Assembly (NCBI RefSeq): GCF_009690905.1
Contig: NZ_VOSW01000002.1
Coordinates: 62,001 to 126,000 of the forward strand
DNA length: 64,000 nucleotides
Source of the DNA: Paraburkholderia madseniana
GTDB lineage: Bacteria; Pseudomonadota; Gammaproteobacteria; Burkholderiales; Burkholderiaceae
Direction of reading: 5' to 3'
Shown here: piece after piece, positions 59,018 to 64,000 of the stretch
Layout: each line of letters opens with the position of its first letter
How positions within the stretch are numbered: position 1 is the stretch's first letter
The notes under the pieces: model-generated
What the model was told of the DNA's origin: nothing
What the model saw: the letters and a program-made list of their open reading frames with translations, nothing else
Database searches by the model: none
Position numbers and translations under genes: made by a program

Positions 59018-61128
59018 CGTCCCGGCTCCGCTACGTGCTGCTGGCCGGCTGCCGCATCGCTGGTGCCGGCGGCGTTTTCGGCATCGCCCGGTTCCGCCGC
59101 GCCGCCGTCGAGGTCGGCTTCCGCCTGAGCCTCGGCTTCGCCTTCGGCGCTTTCTTCCGCCACGTCGATGATTTCCTCTTCACCCTCGTCAGCTTCTTCA
59201 GCTTCGCTGCCGCTCGTCACCGTCGGCGCGTCGAGCACATGCAATAGGCGCACGGACGCTTCGACGGTCAGTTCGTCGATCGACATCACTTCCATCTGCA
59301 AGCGCGTACCGCGTGCGTGCACGCCGAGACCCGGCACATGCAGCAGCAGCGGAATCTCTTCCAGACGCACGAGATCGCCCTTCACCACCGATGCCACCAC
59401 CTGCTTCCGGTTCTCCTGCTTCAGCCACCGCAGGCACCAGAAGTACTCCATGCGACGCTGGTGATCGGCATACGCGGTGTAGGTGTCGTCGAAACCTTGC
59501 ACGACGGCGAACAGATCGGCGTCCTTAGGCTTGAACGGCGCAGCCAGTTTCGCGGTCACGCCATGCTGCACGCAGGCGAGCAACTGCCACTGGTTCACGA
59601 GGTCGACATAGCGGCGCAGCGGCGACGTGCTCCACGCGTATTGCGTGACGCCCAGGCCTTCGTGCGGCGCCGCATTGGTTTGCATGCGGGTGCGTTTCGG
59701 ACCGGTTGGCGCGCCGAACGCGCGCTGCGAACGATAGATGCCCGGCACGCCGTGGTCATGCAGGAACGCGCCCCACGACGAGTTTGCGAGAATCGCGAGC
59801 TCCGCGACGATCGTATCGAGCGGCGAGCCACGCCTGCGCGGCGTGATCGTGATGTGCTCGCCTTCCACATAGAAGTTGAAATCGGTGTTGCGCTGCACTT
59901 CGCGGCGCAGGCCGTAACCGGCGCGCGCGGTCTGACGCTTTTCGAACAGCGCCTGCGCGAACGGCCACAGCACGGCGATGTCTTCCTTGTGCGGATAGTC
60001 GCCTGTGCCGGCGGCGAGCGCCTCTTCGGTGACCAGCTCATCCAGCGTGTTGTGGCGCAGATTGTTCTTCACGAACACGCGCTCGGCGCGCGTTTCGCTC
60101 GCCACGATTTCCTGCGTCTCGCGATTGATGATCACGTAGAGCGACAGAGCCGGCCGCAAGCCACCTTCAGCCAGCGTGAACGCTTCCACGACGCTATCGG
60201 GCAGCATCGTGATCTTGTCGCCCGGCATATAGACAGTCGACAAACGCGTACGTGCGATCGCATCGACATCGTCGCCACGGGCAATGCCGAGCGCCGGCGC
60301 GGCGATGTGCACGCCGATCCGCACGCGGCCGTCGGCCAGATGCTCGACGGAGAATGCATCGTCGATTTCGGTCGTGGTGATGTCGTCGATCGAGAACGCC
60401 TGTACATCGGCTTCCGGCAGATCTTCCGGCAATGTGCCGACCGTGACCGGCGGAAAACCGGTGCCGTGCGGGAAAAACTCGGAGAGGAATTTCGCCTCAT
60501 GCAACGCGCGAGCCGACGGAATTCCGCCGCATTCGAGCATCAGCCGCGCCTGCGAAATGCCTCGTGCCGCTGCCGCGCCTTCGAGCGCCTTGTATTCGAT
60601 CGTGTTCTTGTCCGGCCTCGTGAGCAAAGCCAACGCCTTGCTGCCGCTGAAGCCTTCCGGCAGACGGCCTGCCTTCAGTTCGTCTTCGTAACCGGCTTGC
60701 ACCAGCGCCTGCTGGCGCTTGCGCTCCAGCCCGGCGAGCGCCATCTTGAGTTGCTCCTGCGGCGCGCGCTGGTACATGCCGCGGCCCTTGCGGCGGAAAT
60801 ACACCGGTGCGCCGTGCATGCGCAACACCAGCGCCGCGCGCTCGATGGCACCGAACGCTTCGCCGAAGTACTCGGCGCCCAGCGTGGCAAACGGAAATTC
60901 GTCGTCCGGTGCGCATTCCCACAGGAAGTCCAGATCGATGTCCTGCGCGGCGGCGTCAGCCTGTTGCATCAGTTCGCCCGCGCCCGGCTTTTCGAATTCG
61001 ATCAGCACGTCTTTCGCGCGCACCTTGGCGCGCCGGCCGCCCGGCAGTTCGACCTGAAAAGCATCGCCCTGGCGCGACAGCACGCTGCCCGCCTTGAAAC
61101 TGCCCGATTCCTCGAAGAAAACGTTCAC
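59014..61128 (-). CDS. RNase II/R-family exoribonuclease
   Basis: This is a 704-residue RNB-domain exonuclease that degrades RNA 3' to 5'. The acidic catalytic cluster lies in FSIDDITTTEIDDAFSVE near 243-260, followed by VRIGVHIAAPALGIARGDDV and YMPGDKITMLPDS. STSPLRRYVDLVNQWQ near 505 is the conserved end of the RNB domain, and an S1-like segment follows. The last 90 residues are Glu/Asp/Ala-rich and unrelated to the fold. The start is GTG. E. coli RNase II is 644 and RNase R 813 residues, so assignment to either is left open. Confidence 0.9.
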   Translation of the reverse strand: MNVFFEESGSFKAGSVLSRQGDAFQVELPGGRRAKVRAKDVLIEFEKPGAGELMQQADAAAQDIDLDFLWECAPDDEFPFATLGAEYFGEAFGAIERAALVLRMHGAPVYFRRKGRGMYQRAPQEQLKMALAGLERKRQQALVQAGYEDELKAGRLPEGFSGSKALALLTRPDKNTIEYKALEGAAAARGISQARLMLECGGIPSARALHEAKFLSEFFPHGTGFPPVTVGTLPEDLPEADVQAFSIDDITTTEIDDAFSVEHLADGRVRIGVHIAAPALGIARGDDVDAIARTRLSTVYMPGDKITMLPDSVVEAFTLAEGGLRPALSLYVIINRETQEIVASETRAERVFVKNNLRHNTLDELVTEEALAAGTGDYPHKEDIAVLWPFAQALFEKRQTARAGYGLRREVQRNTDFNFYVEGEHITITPRRRGSPLDTIVAELAILANSSWGAFLHDHGVPGIYRSQRAFGAPTGPKRTRMQTNAAPHEGLGVTQYAWSTSPLRRYVDLVNQWQLLACVQHGVTAKLAAPFKPKDADLFAVVQGFDDTYTAYADHQRRMEYFWCLRWLKQENRKQVVASVVKGDLVRLEEIPLLLHVPGLGVHARGTRLQMEVMSIDELTVEASVRLLHVLDAPTVTSGSEAEEADEGEEEIIDVAEESAEGEAEAQAEADLDGGAAEPGDAENAAGTSDAAAGQQHVAEPGR

Positions 61129-61305
61129 TCAATACTCTCGTTCTGTCTTGCATCTGCCGGCGCGCCCGATTGGGTTCAGCTATCGGTCACTGCGTGCGCG
61201 GCACGGCAACGTGTTCGTGGTAGTGGATCCGCGGCGCGATACGCGCGCGCCGGCGGCATGATTCTGGTGATCCTCAGCGGCCTCGCTGCGGGATCGTCGC
61301 CACGC

Positions 61306-61908
61306 TCAGGCGGCTTCGCGCGGCGCCGGCGGCTCGACGTCTTCGGCATCGCAAAAGGCCAGCACCTCGTCGACGTATTGCGCGAATTCGCTGATTGCGT
61401 GGTCACTCCCTTGGATCAGCGTAGTGCGCGCGCCCGGATAGTGCGCGAGCATTTCGCGGTAATCGAGCACTTCGTCGCCGGTGGCGGCCATCAAATAATA
61501 GCGTTCGGGCCGCGTGATCGACGCGACGCCGAGCGCGCGCAGCTCGTCCAGATGATGTGGCTCGACCGTGATGCTGCCGCCGCCGTGCCACAGCGGCTGC
61601 TCGCCGAGATAGGCGCTCAGGTCACGCTGCGGCACGACCGCCGGGTTCAGCAGCACCGCCGGCCAGCCGTGCTTCTCGGCAAGATGCGTGGCGAAGTAGC
61701 CGCCGAGCGAACTGCCGATCACCGTGACGTCTTTCGGCTTCGCGGCCGCCACCAGCGATTCGGCGAGCGCCACGGTCTCGAACGGCGAGACCGGCAGCAT
61801 CGGACAGCACCATTCGTCGCTGCGGCCGAGTTCGACGAGGCGCGCCGCCAGCACGCGCGCCTTGAACGAATTAGGTGACGAGCGGAAACCGTGCAGATAA
61901 AGGATCAC
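61306..61908 (-). CDS. YqiA/YcfP-like esterase (alpha/beta hydrolase)
   Basis: This is a 200-residue compact alpha/beta hydrolase. LYLHGFRSSPNSFKA opens the fold, and the nucleophile lies in GSSLGG (Ser 67). A late Asp (GDEVLDY) and His (GSDHAISEF) can complete the triad. The start is GTG and overlaps the mpl stop by four bases, tying it to cell-wall recycling by position only. E. coli YqiA is 193 residues with carboxylesterase activity. The natural substrate is unknown. Confidence 0.9.
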   Translation of the reverse strand: MILYLHGFRSSPNSFKARVLAARLVELGRSDEWCCPMLPVSPFETVALAESLVAAAKPKDVTVIGSSLGGYFATHLAEKHGWPAVLLNPAVVPQRDLSAYLGEQPLWHGGGSITVEPHHLDELRALGVASITRPERYYLMAATGDEVLDYREMLAHYPGARTTLIQGSDHAISEFAQYVDEVLAFCDAEDVEPPAPREAA

Positions 61909-63299
61909 GAAGCCCCTCGCGCGGAAAGTGCGTCGAGCAGCTTCTGATGCACGCCGCCGAAGCCGCCGTTGCTCATCACCAGAATCTGGTCGCCGGGGCG
62001 CGCTGCGTGAACCACCGCCTTGACCAGCGCGTCGAGATTGTCGAAAGCCTGCGCTTTGCCGTCGAGGGGCGCGAGCGCTTCGCCGAGATCCCAGCCGAGT
62101 GCGTCGCGGCCAGCGGGCGCGCCGTAGCCGAACACGAGATCCGCATCGGCCAGACTCGCCGGCAGTTGCGCTTTCATCACGCCGAGCTTCATGGTGTTCG
62201 AGCGCGGCTCCAGCACGGCCAGAATTCGTGTGTTTTCATGGCCGACGCGTGCACGCAGTCCGGCCACCGTGGTTTCGATCGCCGTGGGGTGGTGCGCGAA
62301 ATCGTCGTAGACGGTCACGCCGTCGACGCTTCCGCGCACTTCCATACGGCGCTTCACATTCCGGAAGCTCGCCAGCGACTTCGCGGCTTGCGCCGGCGGC
62401 ACGCCGACATGGCGCGCGGCGGCGATCGCAGCAAGCGCGTTCATGCGGTTGTGTTCGCCCTGCACCTGCCAATCGACCACGCCGACGCGCTCACTGTTGT
62501 GATACACGGCGAAACGCTCGTCGACCGGCACGCCGTCTTCCGCCGGCAAGGTTTCCCAGCCGCCTTGCACGCCGAACCGTTCGACTTCGCTCCAGCAACC
62601 GCGCGTCAGCACGCGCTCCAGCGCGTCTTCACGACCGTTCGTGACGATACGGCCAATGCCCGGCACCGTGCGGATCAGGTGATGGAACTGCGTTTCGATC
62701 GCCGCCAGATCCGGGAAAATGTCGGCGTGATCGAACTCGAGGTTGTTCAGGACCGCGGTTTTCGGCCGGTAGTGGACGAACTTCGAGCGCTTGTCGAAGA
62801 AGGCCGTGTCGTATTCGTCGGCTTCGATCACGAAGAAGCTCGAATCGGTCAGCCGCGCCGACACGCCGAAGTTCAGCGGCACGCCGCCGATCAGGAAGCC
62901 CGGATTAAGACCCGCGTCTTCGAGCAGCCAGGTCAGCATCGAACTGGTGGTGGTCTTGCCGTGCGTGCCGGCCACCGCCAGCACCCACTTGCCGTTCAGC
63001 ACATGCTCGCCGAGCCACTGCGGACCGGAGACGTAAGGCAGGCCGCGATCGAGAATCGCTTCCATGAGCGTGTTGCCGCGCGAGACCACATTGCCGATCA
63101 CGAACAGGTCGGCGTTGAGGCCGTTCAACTGCTCGGCGTCATAGCCTTCAATCAGACGAATGCCTTGCGCCTCGAGCTGCGTGCTCATCGGCGGATAGAC
63201 GCCGGCGTCGCAGCCCGTCACGGTGTGGCCCGCGGCGCGCGCGAGGACCGCGAGTCCGCCCATGAACGTGCCGCAGATACCGAGGATGTGGATGTGCAT
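61905..63299 (-). CDS. mpl: UDP-MurNAc:tripeptide ligase Mpl
   Basis: This is a 464-residue Mur-ligase-family enzyme that joins recycled L-Ala-D-Glu-mDAP to UDP-MurNAc; E. coli Mpl is 457. HIHILGICGTFMGGLAVLA starts the UDP-binding domain, AGTHGKTTTSSMLTWLLE near 108-125 is the ATP loop, and DDFAHHPTAIETTV near 325-338 and LEPRSNTMKLGV near 355 belong to the Mpl type. I chose MHIHILGICG at 63299, the family start. GTHGKTTT and length separate it from MurC. Confidence 0.95.
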   Translation of the reverse strand: MHIHILGICGTFMGGLAVLARAAGHTVTGCDAGVYPPMSTQLEAQGIRLIEGYDAEQLNGLNADLFVIGNVVSRGNTLMEAILDRGLPYVSGPQWLGEHVLNGKWVLAVAGTHGKTTTSSMLTWLLEDAGLNPGFLIGGVPLNFGVSARLTDSSFFVIEADEYDTAFFDKRSKFVHYRPKTAVLNNLEFDHADIFPDLAAIETQFHHLIRTVPGIGRIVTNGREDALERVLTRGCWSEVERFGVQGGWETLPAEDGVPVDERFAVYHNSERVGVVDWQVQGEHNRMNALAAIAAARHVGVPPAQAAKSLASFRNVKRRMEVRGSVDGVTVYDDFAHHPTAIETTVAGLRARVGHENTRILAVLEPRSNTMKLGVMKAQLPASLADADLVFGYGAPAGRDALGWDLGEALAPLDGKAQAFDNLDALVKAVVHAARPGDQILVMSNGGFGGVHQKLLDALSARGAS

Positions 63300-63511
63300 A
63301 AGCCTGTCGTGCCGCGCGGGCGTATTTTGCGAGGGATGGGAGTGCAGAAGAGCGGTCGAAACGACCGTCCGCAAAGGACGCTATTGTAACCGACGCCTCC
63401 GAATCGCCCTACGAACGGGGCCGCCAGGATGGCTGCCCGCCCCGCCCCCGCAAAATGCCCGGCATGAACCGCCCAGAAAGGGCTGCCATCAATCTCTAGT
63501 ATGATTGAGAG
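63300..63511. other. Spacer between mpl and the last gene
   Basis: This 212-base divergent spacer should hold promoters for both genes. TAGTATGATTG (63498-63508) near the end resembles a -10 region for the plus-strand gene but has no clear -35. Nothing else was recognised. Confidence 0.35.
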
Positions 63512-64000
63512 ATGGTTCGCAAATCACATTTCGATCCGCAGCGCGTGCGCGAGGAAATCGCCATTGCGGCTGCCCGGATGATCGCTGAAGACGGTCTGGA
63601 CTACGCAACGGCCAAGCGTAAAGCGGCACGGCAGGTAGTCGGCGAGAGCCGTGTTGCCGGCGAATGGCTGCCGGATAACGACCAGATTGAAGAAGAAATC
63701 CGTGAATATCAGTCGCTTTTCCAGGGTGACAGCCAGCCGGCGCTGTTGCGGCGGCTGCGCCGTATCGCGATCGACTGGATGGAGCGGCTTGCGCCGTTCA
63801 ATCCCTATCTGACCGGCGCGGTGCTCGGCGGCACAGCGGGTGAACACTCGGATATTCACCTGCAGGTGTTCTGCGACAACCCGAAAGAAGTCGCGATCTA
63901 CTTTCTGAACGCCAACATCCAGTACGACGTTTCGGAGACGCGGCATTTTGCCGGCCGCGGTTACGTCGAGACGCTGAGCTTCCTCTGGCGCCCCACAAAC
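63512..64000 (+). CDS. Uncharacterised protein, nucleotidyltransferase-like (cut by window end)
   Basis: This is an open frame of 163 codons with no stop before the window ends. It starts MVRKSHFDPQRVREEIAIAA, an alpha-helical Arg/Glu-rich region. Later it shows NPYLTGAVLGGTAGEHSDIHLQVF near residues 96-119, which resembles the GGxxGxxSDI(D/H)L pattern of minimal nucleotidyltransferases. Third codon positions are strongly GC-biased, as in real genes. GAGAG lies directly before the ATG. It is divergent from mpl. Function is not assigned. Confidence 0.8.
   Translation, partial: MVRKSHFDPQRVREEIAIAAARMIAEDGLDYATAKRKAARQVVGESRVAGEWLPDNDQIEEEIREYQSLFQGDSQPALLRRLRRIAIDWMERLAPFNPYLTGAVLGGTAGEHSDIHLQVFCDNPKEVAIYFLNANIQYDVSETRHFAGRGYVETLSFLWRPTN

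Noticed and set aside
59317..61878. A plus-strand frame of about 850 codons
   Set aside because: It is antisense to the RNase II-family and esterase genes and shows no protein family features.

Overview
The window reads as a piece of a betaproteobacterial chromosome, most like Burkholderia or Paraburkholderia. The evidence is high GC with strongly GC-biased third codon positions, proteins that read as Burkholderia-type, and a gene order (proA-holA-lptE-leuS-exbD-exbB-dapB-bamE, divergent fur) that I recognise from that group. No plasmid, phage, insertion sequence, CRISPR array, rRNA or tRNA was seen. It is mostly ordinary core chromosome with a few accessory patches.

Layout. 1-4973: glutamate/aspartate ABC transporter genes (gltK partial, gltJ, gltI), glutamate dehydrogenase and a HypT/YjiE-like LysR regulator. 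5115-6503: purB. 6599-12449: an Entner-Doudoroff and gluconate block (gntK, gntP-type permease, eda, edd) with a divergent HexR-type regulator; two near-identical candidate HexR sites lie on the two facing promoters. 12576-15922: two trimeric autotransporter adhesin genes, the second broken by a frameshift. 16471-26734: hemJ, proA, holA, lptE, leuS, exbD, exbB, dapB, bamE and divergent fur. 26853-30772: allantoate/ureidoglycolate degradation (alc, allA), a DctA-type carrier and a divergent FadR-type GntR regulator with two candidate operators. 30861-36456: gapA, tkt, a spermidine synthase-like gene, a VOC-fold protein and rsmE.

36557-37550 holds a secreted barnase-type RNase followed by a barstar-type inhibitor with an unusual N-terminal extension; just beyond is a structured plus-strand region ending in two terminators, a candidate small RNA. 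37968-44057: maeB, thiL-pgpA-pncC, a cupin and pyrF. 44194-54805 is a ten-gene same-strand sugar locus: IclR regulator, dgoK, dgoA, two SDR dehydrogenases, an araFGH-type sugar ABC transporter, an SMP-30 lactonase and an aldose epimerase. It fits oxidative D-galactose or L-arabinose use, but no aldonate dehydratase is present. 55277-57336: two divergent glycosyltransferases around an AT-rich spacer. 57359-64000: mtgA, aroE, an RNase II-family exonuclease, a YqiA-like esterase, mpl and a truncated unknown gene.

The strongest leads are regulatory. A 14-bp motif resembling the RcsAB box lies 183 and 185 bp upstream of the start codons of the two adhesin genes and recurs in front of one glycosyltransferase, suggesting one control for surface structures. 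Other leads are the HexR and GntR operator-promoter arrangements, the frameshift at a possible microhomology deletion joint in the second adhesin, the extended RNase inhibitor, the candidate small RNA with competing hairpins, and a strong hairpin plus direct repeat between araF and araG. All functions are read from sequence alone; no database search was run.
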